Positions 36,201 to 44,055 of a stretch of 64,000 nucleotides of DNA are shown here, piece by piece. The stretch lies in NCBI RefSeq assembly GCF_004358185.1, contig NZ_SMUV01000071.1, forward strand, positions 1 through 64,000, given 5' to 3'. The translations under genes and the position numbers were made by a program. The stretch's first letter is position 1, and each line of letters opens with the position of its first letter. Source of the DNA: Antarcticimicrobium luteum. GTDB taxonomy: Bacteria; Pseudomonadota; Alphaproteobacteria; Rhodobacterales; Rhodobacteraceae. Under the pieces are notes generated by a model that did no database searches, was not told the origin of the DNA, and worked only from the letters and a program-made list of their open reading frames with translations.

Positions 36201-36672
36201 GTTCCGGCGCCGCAGGACCGGTGATGACCACATCGGTCACCCGGTCGCGCCAGACGCCGCGGCGCACCGAGGGTTCCTCGGCCTCCTCCGGCAGGGTGGT
36301 CACCGCATCGATCGCCGTCTGCACATCGTCGGCGGCGCGCGCCATGTCCCAGCCCGGCTCGAAATCCAGCGTGATGCTGGCCCGCCCCTCGCGCGAGACC
36401 GAGGCGCTGCTTTCGACCCCGTCGACCACCAGCAGGGCGGGTTCCAGCACCTGCACGATGGCGCTGTCGACATCCTCCGGGCCGGCGCCCTCCCATTCCA
36501 CCGACACCGTGACAGTGTCGATAATCACATCGGGAAAGAACTGCGCGCGCATGTTCGGGATCGCCGCCAACCCCAGCACCAGAAGCACCGCCAGCAGCAG
36601 GTTCGCCGCCGTCTTGTGGCGGGTGAAATAGCTGAGGATGCCGCCCGCCTGCTGCGGAAGGTCGCGCACCAT
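33277..36672 (-). CDS. RND-family efflux transporter permease
   Basis: 1131 residues with the RND layout of two membrane halves and two large periplasmic loops. The proton-relay segment of the first half reads GIVVDDAIVVGEHADF, with paired aspartates, and the second half has MTGIIINDSIVLVSTIDEY. It pumps amphipathic compounds out of the cell together with the adaptor encoded just upstream; no outer-membrane channel gene is present, so a chromosomal TolC is needed. The ATG is 3 nt after the adaptor stop. The cargo is not readable. Confidence 0.92.
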   Translation of the reverse strand: MVRDLPQQAGGILSYFTRHKTAANLLLAVLLVLGLAAIPNMRAQFFPDVIIDTVTVSVEWEGAGPEDVDSAIVQVLEPALLVVDGVESSASVSREGRASITLDFEPGWDMARAADDVQTAIDAVTTLPEEAEEPSVRRGVWRDRVTDVVITGPAAPEQLAQFTDELVARLFEAGVTRTTIRGVAAPETLVEVPTRKLIEHDVAMADIAAAIAAEVTASPAGDVTGANARVRTGTEKRSPEDLARIVLRSNPDGSKLTIGDLATIRVEGVDRSRAYFVGENSAMSIRIDRSDAGDAIRIQRQVEEVAAQMQLSLPRGVTIDLIRTRAEAISDRLNILVDNGLMGLVLVLVLLFLFLNARTALWVAAGIPASMLAAIALMYAFGITINMISLFGLIITLGIVVDDAIVVGEHADFRARRLGEHPVTAAENAARHMAMPVLASTLTTVIAFFGLEAIGGRFGDLIKDVPFTVIVVLLASLVECFLILPHHMSHALAHTAREHWYDLPSRVVNRGFRWVRDHVFRRVMAWVVWARYVVLAGAVVLLAGQAALFIRGDVQWRFFNAPERGSVTGNFAMVEGATRADTLAMMRELQRATEDLGKQYEERYGRNPLDFVMAEIGGNAGRALDGADTKDPDLLGGISIELIDADLRPYSSFAFVAELQDSVRRHPMTEIVSFRGWRSGPGGDALDVQFYGANVQTLKAASQDLQAALLRYPEVSAVEDNLAYDKEELLLDLTAQGQALGFTIDTLGRALRHRLNGIEAATYPDGPRSAAIRVELPEGELSADFLDRTRMRAPGGAYVPLSDIVSVAQRTGFSTVRRENGLRLISVTGDISEDDPARAADIQAALKDEILPKIASERQVEWALSGLSEQENEFLSDARTGLILCLTGIYLVLAWVFASWTRPLVVMAVIPFGLIGTIWGHYIWDVPMSMFTVVGLLGMTGIIINDSIVLVSTIDEYARERGLIPSIIDAAADRLRPVLLTTLTTVLGLAPLLYEQSQQAQFLKPTVITLVYGLGFGMVLVLMVVPALVAMQRDVSRPLTALRRALYSPNRAMKGAVLATGALLLGWLGATMGWVLVQGVLAPPLLGALPGLAGVEALRAALAVFVGGAVAIVLAVYLISALFFARPAGRA

Positions 36673-36675
36673 CGC

Positions 36676-38133
36676 CTAGCCCCCGATCCGGGATTCGATC
36701 CGCGCGACCAGCTGCGCGGGCACCTGCGGGCCGCCGAGCTGGGCCAGCACACGGTCCTTCATTTCCCTGGGCATACGCGTGTTGCCCTCGACAAAGGCGA
36801 CCAGCCGCGCGCGGCGCTCGTCGCTCAGTTCCAGCATCGCGGCCTCGGACGGCGCCGCCTGCGCCTCTTCGCGCAGCGGGCGGACCCGGATGCCCGTCCC
36901 CAACAGCGGTGTGCGCCCGATCACCACCTCGCGCCCGTCGAGGCCGGCGCCGCGCAACAGCACATCGTCGCCCTGCCGCCGCACCAGCTCGACCGGCAGC
37001 GCCTCGAGCCGGTCCTCTTCGCCCAGCACCAGCACGGTGCCCGCCGCGTCCAGCGCCGAGGCGGGCAGCCGCACCACCCGCTCGAGCGGCGGCTCCTCGA
37101 CCGCGACGGTGACGAAATCGCCCGGTTTGAAGCCCCGCGCGCTGTCCAGCCGGGCATAGAGCATGCGCCCGGTCTGACCCTCGCCCGCCGCGGCGCTGTC
37201 GCGGCTGATCCGGCCGCGGGCGACCAGCGCGGCACCGCTGACATCCAGCGTGGCGGTCACCGGAGCCGGGATCAGATCGCCCCCGCCGTCCAGCAGCCGG
37301 GCATATTGCGCGGTCGAGACGCGAAAGGCGATTTCCAGCGCGTCCGGGTCGATCAGCTCGGCCAGTTTCTCGTTCGGCGAGACAAGCCGCCCCTCGACCA
37401 GGGTGACATTGGACAGTGTACCGTCAAAGGCGGCGGTGATGGTGGTGTCGGTCAGCGCCCGCTGGGCATCGGACAGCGCGATCCGGGTGCGCACCGTCCG
37501 GGTCTCGGCCTGATCGACGCGCGCCTCGGCCTGGGCCACGGCCTGGCGCCGCGCCAACACCGCCTGCCGCGCCGCGGATAGCGCCAGCTCGGCGGTCTCG
37601 ACGGTGGAGGCAGTGCCTACGCCGCGGTCCTGCAGGTCTTTCTGACGCTGAAAGGCGCGGTCGCGCAGATCCTCCTGATCGCGGGCGGCCGACAACTCGT
37701 CCCGCGCCAGAACCAGGGCGCGGGCGGCGTCGCGCTGCTCGGCCTCGGCATCCAGCAGGTCGCTCTTGGCCCGGTCCAGGGTCGATTGCGCGTCGGCCGG
37801 GTCGATCCGCACCAGCTCCTGCCCGGCGGCGACGGTGCCGCCATCCTCGAACCCCTCGGCCAGCCAGATCACCCGCCCGCCCACGGCGGCGCGCAGTTCG
37901 AGCGTTCGGCGGCTTTCGATCTGGCCAAAGGCGGGCAATACCGGGGTGACGGTTTCCATCCGGGCGGTGCGCAGGTTGACGGCAAAGACCCGCTCGCGCG
38001 CCGGCTGCGGGCCGCGATCGTCGGCCATGCGGCTTTGCACCGCGCCCATCACAAGCTGGCCGGCGTAGATCAGCAGCGCCAGCATCACGGACGCCAGAAA
38101 CAGCCCAGTCAGGCTTTGCCGCAAGAACCGCAT
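36676..38133 (-). CDS. RND efflux periplasmic adaptor (HlyD/AcrA type)
   Basis: 485 residues. The ATG at 38133 is used because GGGAG ends 9 nt upstream; a TTG at 38139 would be too close. After an N-terminal membrane anchor (LTGLFLASVMLALLIYAGQL), the barrel-sandwich half-motifs GRVIWLAEGFEDGGTV and LSNVTLVEGRLV flank a long coiled coil rich in A, R and Q (residues near 105-215). It bridges the inner-membrane pump and an outer-membrane channel. The promoter lies in the 107-bp gap upstream, which holds TATATA on the minus strand. Confidence 0.9.
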   Translation of the reverse strand: MRFLRQSLTGLFLASVMLALLIYAGQLVMGAVQSRMADDRGPQPARERVFAVNLRTARMETVTPVLPAFGQIESRRTLELRAAVGGRVIWLAEGFEDGGTVAAGQELVRIDPADAQSTLDRAKSDLLDAEAEQRDAARALVLARDELSAARDQEDLRDRAFQRQKDLQDRGVGTASTVETAELALSAARQAVLARRQAVAQAEARVDQAETRTVRTRIALSDAQRALTDTTITAAFDGTLSNVTLVEGRLVSPNEKLAELIDPDALEIAFRVSTAQYARLLDGGGDLIPAPVTATLDVSGAALVARGRISRDSAAAGEGQTGRMLYARLDSARGFKPGDFVTVAVEEPPLERVVRLPASALDAAGTVLVLGEEDRLEALPVELVRRQGDDVLLRGAGLDGREVVIGRTPLLGTGIRVRPLREEAQAAPSEAAMLELSDERRARLVAFVEGNTRMPREMKDRVLAQLGGPQVPAQLVARIESRIGG

Positions 38134-38240
38134 GTCCAACTACTCCCGGGGTCGCAATCATTGGCCCATATATAAGGTAGCCGCACCGCGGCAAATGCCA
38201 AGATGCGCCGGATAACCGGGATGTTATACGCCGTCCCGCG

Positions 38241-38783
38241 CTACTTCCGTCGCTGATGTTCGGTCAGACGCGGAAAAATCTCGACGAAATTGCAGGGCCG
38301 GTGACGGTAATCGAGTTGCAGCGACAGGATTTCGTCCCAGCCGTCCTTGCAGGCGCCGGGGCTGCCCGGCAGGGCAAACAGGTATGTGCCCCCCGCGACC
38401 CCGCCGGTGGCGCGCGACTGCACCGCGCTGGTGCCGATCTTTTGCATCGAAACGATGGTGAAGACGGTGCCGAATGCCTCGATCTCTTTCTCGTAGACAT
38501 CGCGGTGCGCCTCGACCGTCACGTCGCGGCCGGTCAGCCCGGTGCCACCGGTCGAGATTACCACATCGACCTCGGGATCGGCCACCCAGGTGCGCAGCTG
38601 CGCGGCGATCTGGTCGCGCTCGTCCGGCAGGATCCTGCGGTCGGCCAGGGTGTGGCCCGCCGCCGCGATGCGGTCGACCAGCACCTGGCCGGAGCGGTCC
38701 TGGTCCAGGCTGCGCGAGTCCGAGACGGTCAGCACCGCGATGCGGACCGGGATGAAGTCCTTGGTTTCGTCGATACGCGACAT
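38241..38783 (-). CDS. moaB: Molybdenum cofactor biosynthesis protein B
   Basis: 180 residues; AAAGGA precedes the ATG. The MoaB/MogA fold is clear: RIAVLTVSDSRSLDQDRSG at the N-terminus, VVISTGGTGLTGRDVT as the MPT-binding loop, and LPGSPGACKDGWDEIL near the end. It adenylates molybdopterin before molybdate insertion. moaE and moaD lie 15 kb away, so the Moco genes here are dispersed. It follows the LysE-type gene by 5 nt. Confidence 0.92.
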   Translation of the reverse strand: MSRIDETKDFIPVRIAVLTVSDSRSLDQDRSGQVLVDRIAAAGHTLADRRILPDERDQIAAQLRTWVADPEVDVVISTGGTGLTGRDVTVEAHRDVYEKEIEAFGTVFTIVSMQKIGTSAVQSRATGGVAGGTYLFALPGSPGACKDGWDEILSLQLDYRHRPCNFVEIFPRLTEHQRRK

Positions 38784-38788
38784 GGCAT

Positions 38789-39409
38789 TCAGGTCCTTTC
38801 GAGAATGGCGAGGCGCAGGGCCAGCGCCGCGAATATGCCGCCCGAAAGCCGGCCCAGCCAGAGCGAGACGCGCGGCGAGGCGAAAAGCCGCTCCCCCGCC
38901 TGCCCGGCAAAGAGGCCGACGAGCGCGTTGACCACGAACCCGCCCAGCGAGAGCACCGCGCCAAAGATCAGGAACTGGGCCAGCACCGGCCCGGCCTGCG
39001 GGGTGACGAATTGCGGGATGAAGGCCAGCACGAAGAGGATCACCTTGGGATTGGTCAGGTTGACCACGAATCCCGCGCGAAAGGCCCGCGATGCCGGAAC
39101 CGGCGGGGCGCCGTCGCGCGCCGGTCCGCTGCGCCAGGCCCCCCAGGCGAGGTAGAGCAGATAGGCCACCCCGGCCCAGCGGATCACATCGAACAGCCAG
39201 GGCAGCGCCGCCACCGCCGCGCCCAGTCCCAGCCCGGCCAGCGTCACGTGAACCATGCCGCCCGCGGCGATCCCGGCGCTGGCCGCCACCGCCGGGCCGC
39301 GCCCCGAGCGCAGCCCCTGTCCGAGGCAGAACATCATGTCGGCTCCGGGCGTGAGGTTCAGCGCCAGCGCGGCGGGAACAAAGGTCAGGAGTATCAGGGG
39401 ATCCATCAT
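38789..39409 (-). CDS. LysE/RhtB-family exporter
   Basis: 206 residues with about six membrane segments. The N-terminal LNLTPGADMMFCLGQGLRSG is the LysE/RhtB signature, and FVVNLTNPKVILFVLAFIPQF the second family block. It exports amino acids or related small molecules. Two ATG codons in tandem (39409 and 39406) overlap the stop of the metallophosphoesterase gene; the first is used. It is co-transcribed with moaB, which may be chance. Confidence 0.88.
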   Translation of the reverse strand: MMDPLILLTFVPAALALNLTPGADMMFCLGQGLRSGRGPAVAASAGIAAGGMVHVTLAGLGLGAAVAALPWLFDVIRWAGVAYLLYLAWGAWRSGPARDGAPPVPASRAFRAGFVVNLTNPKVILFVLAFIPQFVTPQAGPVLAQFLIFGAVLSLGGFVVNALVGLFAGQAGERLFASPRVSLWLGRLSGGIFAALALRLAILERT

Positions 39410-40005
39410 GCGCCGATCTCGAACCAGGCGCCCGCCGGCCCCAGATTGGCCACCTCGGAGCCCCCGATCCGGCCCCGCTCGCCCCAGCAGTCATGGATAT
39501 GGCCGCACAGCGCCAGCCTGGGCTGAATCCGCCCGATCGCGGCACGGATCGCCGCCGAGCCCACCGACTGCCCCTGCGAGGTGCAGTCCGCCACACCCTT
39601 GGGCGGCGAATGGGTAATCAGGATGTCGGCCCCGTCGCAGGGCGCCAGCAGCGCTGCCGCCGCCTCTTCGGTCAGATCCCAGGACCAGGCGCCAAAAGGG
39701 GTCGGCGGCACCCCGCCGCCCAGGCCGAACAGGCGCAGGCCGCCGATTTCAGCTGCCTGCCCATGCAGCACGGTGGTGCCGGGCCGCACGGCGGCGCGCA
39801 GCTCATCCGCGCTTTCGGCGTTGCCGGGCACCATCACCATCGGCGCGGCGATGCCCGAGAGCAGCTCCATCGCCTGATCGAGCCCCTGACGGGCATTGCA
39901 GAAATCCCCCGCGCCGATCACCAGATCGGCCCCGGCGCTGTGGCTGACAAGGTCCGCCGCCGCGCGGCGGGCCAGATGCAGATCGGAAAAGGCCAGGATT
40001 TTCAT
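39406..40005 (-). CDS. Metallophosphoesterase
   Basis: 199 residues. The calcineurin-like metal motifs are in order: AFSDLHLA, VIGAGDFCN, MVPGNAES, THSPP and CGHIHD. It is a small cytosolic phosphoesterase of the YfcE/ICC type, with unknown substrate. Its gene is 6 nt downstream of the uracil-DNA glycosylase gene and overlaps the LysE gene. Confidence 0.9.
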   Translation of the reverse strand: MKILAFSDLHLARRAAADLVSHSAGADLVIGAGDFCNARQGLDQAMELLSGIAAPMVMVPGNAESADELRAAVRPGTTVLHGQAAEIGGLRLFGLGGGVPPTPFGAWSWDLTEEAAAALLAPCDGADILITHSPPKGVADCTSQGQSVGSAAIRAAIGRIQPRLALCGHIHDCWGERGRIGGSEVANLGPAGAWFEIGA

Positions 40006-40011
40006 CGACTC

Positions 40012-40821
40012 TCAACACTCCCTGAGCCTGGCCTGCAGCTCGAGCAGATCGGCCCAGGCCTGCCGCTTGGCCGAGGGCTGGCGCAGCAGATAGGCCGGGT
40101 GGAACATCGGCAGCACCGGTTTGTCCAGAGCCTGATCCCAGGTTCCGCGCAGCCGGGTGATGCCGCGCCTGCCCAGGACCGCCTGACAACTGATGTTGCC
40201 CATCAGCACGATCACCCGTGGGTTGGCCAGCGCCACGTGCCGCTCCAGGAACGGTTTCAGCATGGCGATCTCGTCCGGGCGCGGATCGCGGTTCTGCGGC
40301 GGCCGCCAGGGCAGCACGTTGGTGATATAGACGTTCTGCTGCCGCGACATCCCGATCGCCGCCAGCATCCGGTCGAGCAACTGCCCGGCGCGGCCGACAA
40401 AGGGGCGCCCCTCGCGGTCCTCGTCGCGGCCCGGCGCCTCGCCGATGATCATCACCGGCGCGCCCGGCACACCGTCGGAAAACACCAGATTTCTCGCGCC
40501 CTTCTTCAACTCGCAGTGGCCGAACGCCTCCATGGCGGCGCGCAGCGCCTCCAGCGTACCCGCGCCCTCGGCGGCGGCGCGCGCCACAGCCACCGGGTCG
40601 AGCGCCGGCGCCGGCGCGGGACCTGAGGCGGCGGCGGCACTGGCAGGGGCATTGGCGGCGACTGCCGCCGGTGCCGCGCCCGGCGCCTTGAGCGCGGGCG
40701 CCGCCTTGTCCGGCAACTCATAGCGGTTGACCGGCGTATCGCCCACCGCGTCCGTCGCCCCCAGCTCCACCTGCCATTCCAGCAGCGCGCGGGCCGTATG
40801 ATAGTCGATCTGCGATTCCAT
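40012..40821 (-). CDS. Uracil-DNA glycosylase, family-4-like, lacking most Fe-S cysteines
   Basis: 269 residues. Motif A is GEAPGRDEDREGRPFVG, motif B is HPAYLLR, and the core ITNVLPWRPPQNRDPRP matches family 4 UDGs, which remove uracil from DNA. A proline/alanine-rich linker (residues about 40-75) precedes the core. Family 4 enzymes normally hold a 4Fe-4S cluster by four cysteines: here the C-x2-C equivalent reads FGHC, and the next two sites are Trp (LPWRPP) and Leu (IAMLKPF), so the cluster should be absent. It is first in a run of four minus-strand genes to moaB. Confidence 0.85.
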   Translation of the reverse strand: MESQIDYHTARALLEWQVELGATDAVGDTPVNRYELPDKAAPALKAPGAAPAAVAANAPASAAAASGPAPAPALDPVAVARAAAEGAGTLEALRAAMEAFGHCELKKGARNLVFSDGVPGAPVMIIGEAPGRDEDREGRPFVGRAGQLLDRMLAAIGMSRQQNVYITNVLPWRPPQNRDPRPDEIAMLKPFLERHVALANPRVIVLMGNISCQAVLGRRGITRLRGTWDQALDKPVLPMFHPAYLLRQPSAKRQAWADLLELQARLREC

Positions 40822-40874
40822 AGCCCGGACCCTAGCGCCGAAACCGGTGCCGAAAAAGCGCATAGCGCAGCGCA

Positions 40875-40897
40875 TTTTGCCGGTACGGGGGGCAAAA
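40875..40897. promoter_or_regulatory. Inverted repeat in the promoter of the cysteine-repeat gene
   Basis: TTTTGCC (40875-40881) and GGCAAAA (40891-40897) are perfect arms 9 bp apart, in the 137-bp gap between the divergent uracil-DNA glycosylase and cysteine-repeat genes. A regulator site or start of a 5' hairpin is possible; no good -35/-10 pair could be fixed. Confidence 0.4.
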
Positions 40898-40958
40898 ATC
40901 CTTGTGCCGGGAAAGATTACCCAAAAACATGGGGCCGACACGAAGGGGAGGACAGACC

Positions 40959-42995
40959 ATGCAGATCCAATTGCCGGCCCGGCGATCGGCGATATTCGCA
41001 CCGTTGTTCTCTCTGTCCGCCCTCCTGATTCTGGTCGTCGGGCTGGCGGCACCACTGCAAGCCGAACCGGGACCGATCCTGAAAAAGCTCTATGACCTCG
41101 CCCGCAGCACCGCCGCAGGCCAGATCGAGAAGGCGCCGGCCCTCCGGACCACCGGGAACGCGGCCGAGGCGGAGGCAGAGGTCGTTCCGGTTGTCGATCT
41201 GATCCGCAATGCCGCACCGGCCGAACCGGTCCGGACCGACCCTGCCGCCCTGCTGCCGCCGATGCCGCAGGCGCCCGGCAATACCGGCGCGGCGCGCCTG
41301 CTGCGGATCTCGGACGGCGGCTATCAGTTCGACTGCCCGCCGGGTCAGGGCTATTGCGGCGGCGGCACCTATTGCTGCCCGAACGGCTGGGGCTGCGCCC
41401 GCGACGGGCAATGGTGCATCCGCCCCGGCTACAGCTATTGCGGTCGCGGCAACAGCTGCGCGCCGGGGTCCCTTTGTTCGCGCGGCGGCGGCTGCATTCC
41501 CCGCGGCAAGGTCGATTGCGGCCGCGGCCGCTGGTGCAACCCCGGCGCCTATTGCCTGACCGGCAATCGCTGCTCGGCGGTGGGGGCCATCCAGTGCCGC
41601 GACGGGTCGATCTGCAACCCGGGCAACAAATGCGCCTCGGGCGGCGGCTGCGTGCCGAACAACGTACTGGACTGCGGCGGCGGATCCTACTGCAAGCCGG
41701 GGGCCTATTGCCTTAGCGGTGGCGGCTGTTCGCAGATCGGCGCGGTCAAATGCTCCAGCGGCAGCATCTGCAACCCCGGCTACACCTGCTCGCGCGGGCG
41801 CGGCTGCGTGCCGGTCGGCACCGACGACTGCGGCAATGGTGTCTACTGCAAGGGTGGCACCTTTTGCCTGGGCAACCGCAAGTGTTCGGCCCCCGGATCG
41901 ACCAAATGCTCCAGCGGAGACATCTGCACCCCGGCGCAAAAATGCTCCAAGGGCGGCGGCTGCGTCCAGAAGGACCGCGTCGATTGCGGTTACGGCAAAA
42001 GTTGCCCGCCGCGCAGCTATTGCCTGGCGGGCGGCAAATGCTCCAAGCCCGATGCGGTGAAATGCAGCAGCGGCGTGATCTGCCCGCCCGACACCGTCTG
42101 TCTGCCGGGCAAGAAATGCTCGCCCCCCGGGCACAAGCTGTGCGAGGGCGGCACCTCCTGCCCCAAGGGAACGTTCTGCCTCAAGGGCGGGCGCTGCTCG
42201 GAACCGGGCGCGGAGAAATGCGACGACGGCAAGATCTGCCCGCCCAGCCGTCAGTGCATTCCCGGCGGCGGCTGTGCGCCGGAGGGACACAAGGTCTGTG
42301 CCGGCGGCAGCACCTGCCCCAAGGACACGATCTGCCTGAAGGGCGGCAAATGCTCCGATCCCGGCGCGACGCTGTGCGACGACAACAAGGTGTGCGGGCC
42401 GGGCCGGCTGTGCTTGCCGGGCGGCGGCTGTTCCGAACCGGGGGCAAAGAAATGTGCCGGCGGCCAGATCTGCGGCGAGGACGAGATCTGTCTCAAGGGC
42501 GGCAAGTGCTCGGCCCCCGGCGCCACGCTCTGCGAGAGCAACAGCGTCTGCGCGCCGGGCCGCGAATGCCTGCCGGGTGGCGGCTGCGCGCCCGAGGGGC
42601 ACAAGGTCTGTCCCAGCGGCACCACCTGCCCCGGGGATACCATCTGCCTGAGCGAGGGGCGCTGTTCGGAACCCGGCGCGGTGCTTTGCGAGGATGGCGG
42701 CGTCTGCCCGCCGCGCACGCTGTGCCTGCCGGACAACAAATGCTCGAAACCCGACATGAAGCTCTGCAAAGGGGGCCAGATCTGCCCCAGAGACTCGATC
42801 TGCCTGCAGGGCGGCAAGTGCTCCGAACCGGGCGCCAAGCTCTGCGACAGCGGGCTGGTCTGCGACCCGGACGAGGAATGCGGCGGCGACGACCACTGTT
42901 ATCCCGCCGGCAAGACCTATTGCGGCGGCGGATATTGGTGCGAGGCCGATCAGGAATGCCGGCCCGAAAAGAAATGCGGGCCGCGCGCGGACTGA
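40959..42995 (+). CDS. Secreted protein with 20 tandem 26-residue cysteine repeats
   Basis: 678 residues. The ATG at 40959 follows AGGGGAGGAC. A signal peptide (hydrophobic PLFSLSALLILVVGLAAPLQA) sends it out of the cytosol. After a roughly 95-residue proline/alanine-rich linker, cysteines begin at residue 126; a first irregular module has CGGGTYCCPNGWGC, which recalls granulin-type motifs. From residue 161 to the end there are 20 consecutive repeats, each C-x5-C-x5-C-x5-C-x7, with no insertion or deletion (last one shortened). There are 86 cysteines in all, probably all in disulfides. A common form of the second half is CLxGGKCSxPGA. I know no bacterial family like it; eukaryotic EB or granulin modules are the nearest in style. 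A structural, adhesive or metal-binding role is possible. It is transcribed alone. Confidence 0.85.
   Translation: MQIQLPARRSAIFAPLFSLSALLILVVGLAAPLQAEPGPILKKLYDLARSTAAGQIEKAPALRTTGNAAEAEAEVVPVVDLIRNAAPAEPVRTDPAALLPPMPQAPGNTGAARLLRISDGGYQFDCPPGQGYCGGGTYCCPNGWGCARDGQWCIRPGYSYCGRGNSCAPGSLCSRGGGCIPRGKVDCGRGRWCNPGAYCLTGNRCSAVGAIQCRDGSICNPGNKCASGGGCVPNNVLDCGGGSYCKPGAYCLSGGGCSQIGAVKCSSGSICNPGYTCSRGRGCVPVGTDDCGNGVYCKGGTFCLGNRKCSAPGSTKCSSGDICTPAQKCSKGGGCVQKDRVDCGYGKSCPPRSYCLAGGKCSKPDAVKCSSGVICPPDTVCLPGKKCSPPGHKLCEGGTSCPKGTFCLKGGRCSEPGAEKCDDGKICPPSRQCIPGGGCAPEGHKVCAGGSTCPKDTICLKGGKCSDPGATLCDDNKVCGPGRLCLPGGGCSEPGAKKCAGGQICGEDEICLKGGKCSAPGATLCESNSVCAPGRECLPGGGCAPEGHKVCPSGTTCPGDTICLSEGRCSEPGAVLCEDGGVCPPRTLCLPDNKCSKPDMKLCKGGQICPRDSICLQGGKCSEPGAKLCDSGLVCDPDEECGGDDHCYPAGKTYCGGGYWCEADQECRPEKKCGPRAD
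41439..42992 (+). repeat. Tandem coding repeat, period 78 bp, 20 units
   Basis: Units begin at 41439 and recur every 78 bp with the first cysteine codon in register. Units 1-12 alternate between two subtypes (ending for example CVPxxxxD and CSxxGAxK), so the older unit may be 156 bp. Units 12 and 14, and 13 and 15, are closely similar to each other; 11 and 15 share the APEGHKV end. Codons differ mostly at third positions, so selection acts on the protein. Confidence 0.9.
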
Positions 42996-43053
42996 TTGGC
43001 GACGGAATGGCGGCTGAACCGCCGGCGACCGGACCGGCGGGGCGCACGCGATG

Positions 43054-43082
43054 TTGCCCCGCCTGCCCCGGCTTTCTATAAG
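43054..43082 (+). promoter_or_regulatory. Promoter of the pyrB operon
   Basis: TTGCCC (43054-43059) and TATAAG (43077-43082) are 17 bp apart, 31 bp upstream of the pyrB ATG. The boxes match the consensus at four and five of six positions. No attenuator hairpin was seen between it and pyrB. Confidence 0.5.
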
Positions 43083-43113
43083 CAGGCCAGCAGCAAGCCG
43101 GAGCGCCGCCCGC

Positions 43114-44055
43114 ATGACCTTTGCACACCGCCACCTTCTGGGGATCGAACCGCTCCAGCCGCAGGAAATAACCACGATCCTGGACCTGGCCGAGACCTAT
43201 GTCGCGCTGAACCGCCAATCGGACAAACATGCCGATGTGCTGGCGGGACTCACCCAGATCAACATGTTCTTCGAGAACTCCACCCGCACCCAGGCCAGTT
43301 TCGAACTGGCGGGCAAGCGACTGGGCGCCGATGTGATGAACATGGCGATGCAGGCCAGCTCGATCAAAAAGGGCGAGACCCTGATCGACACCGCGATGAC
43401 GCTGAACGCGATGCATCCCGACCTGCTGGTGGTGCGCCACCCGCATTCGGGCGCGGTGGACCTGCTGGCGCAGAAGGTCAACTGCGCGGTGCTGAACGCC
43501 GGCGACGGGCGCCACGAACACCCGACCCAGGCGCTGCTGGACGCGCTGACCATCCGCCGGGCCAAGGGGCGGCTGCACCGGCTGAACATCGCCATCTGCG
43601 GCGACATCGCCCATAGCCGGGTGGCGCGGTCGAACATCCTGCTGCTGGGCAAGATGGAAAACCGCATCCGCCTGATCGGTCCGCCGACGCTGATGCCGTC
43701 GGGCATCGCCGAGTTCGGGGTCGAGGTCTTTGACGACATGCGCGCGGGCCTGAAGGACGTGGACGTGGTGATGATGCTGCGGCTTCAGAAGGAACGGATG
43801 GACGGCGGTTTCATCCCCTCTGAGCGGGAATATTATCACCGCTACGGGCTGGATGCGGAGAAACTGGCGCTGGCCAAACCGGACGCCATCGTGATGCATC
43901 CCGGCCCGATGAACCGGGGCGTCGAGATCGACGGCACGCTGGCCGACGACATCAACCGCAGCGTGATCCAGGATCAGGTCGAGATGGGCGTCGCCGTACG
44001 CATGGCGGCGATGGAGCTTCTGGCGCGCAACCTTGCGACGGGGGCGGCGGTATGA
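43114..44055 (+). CDS. pyrB: Aspartate carbamoyltransferase catalytic subunit
   Basis: 313 residues; the ATG at 43114 gives the expected N-terminus ([19 protein letters not shown]). The carbamoyl-phosphate motif is [13 protein letters not shown], followed by VVRHPHSGA, the [11 protein letters not shown] loop and the [12 protein letters not shown]-terminal block. It joins carbamoyl phosphate and aspartate in pyrimidine synthesis. It overlaps the next gene by ATGA. No pyrI is present; the degenerate pyrC homologue downstream is the likely structural partner. Confidence 0.94.
   Translation: MTFAHRHLLGIEPLQPQEITTILDLAETYVALNRQSDKHADVLAGLTQINMFFENSTRTQASFELAGKRLGADVMNMAMQASSIKKGETLIDTAMTLNAMHPDLLVVRHPHSGAVDLLAQKVNCAVLNAGDGRHEHPTQALLDALTIRRAKGRLHRLNIAICGDIAHSRVARSNILLLGKMENRIRLIGPPTLMPSGIAEFGVEVFDDMRAGLKDVDVVMMLRLQKERMDGGFIPSEREYYHRYGLDAEKLALAKPDAIVMHPGPMNRGVEIDGTLADDINRSVIQDQVEMGVAVRMAAMELLARNLATGAAV

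Noticed and set aside
33685-37581. 1298-residue open frame antisense to the RND pump and adaptor
   Set aside because: High GC removes stops; the product is rich in His, Arg, Gln and Asp, as expected for a shadow of a hydrophobic coding strand, and it ignores the real gene boundary.
41439-42992. Regular 78-bp repeats considered as a CRISPR array
   Set aside because: There are no constant repeats with unique spacers; the periodicity is a protein repeat in one open frame.
40917-43175. 752-residue open frame on the minus strand across the cysteine-repeat gene
   Set aside because: It exists because TGC-rich repeats read as GCA on the other strand and never give stops. It is composed of Ala/Gly/Arg runs, has no ribosome site or family resemblance, and the plus frame has a signal peptide and exact cysteine spacing.
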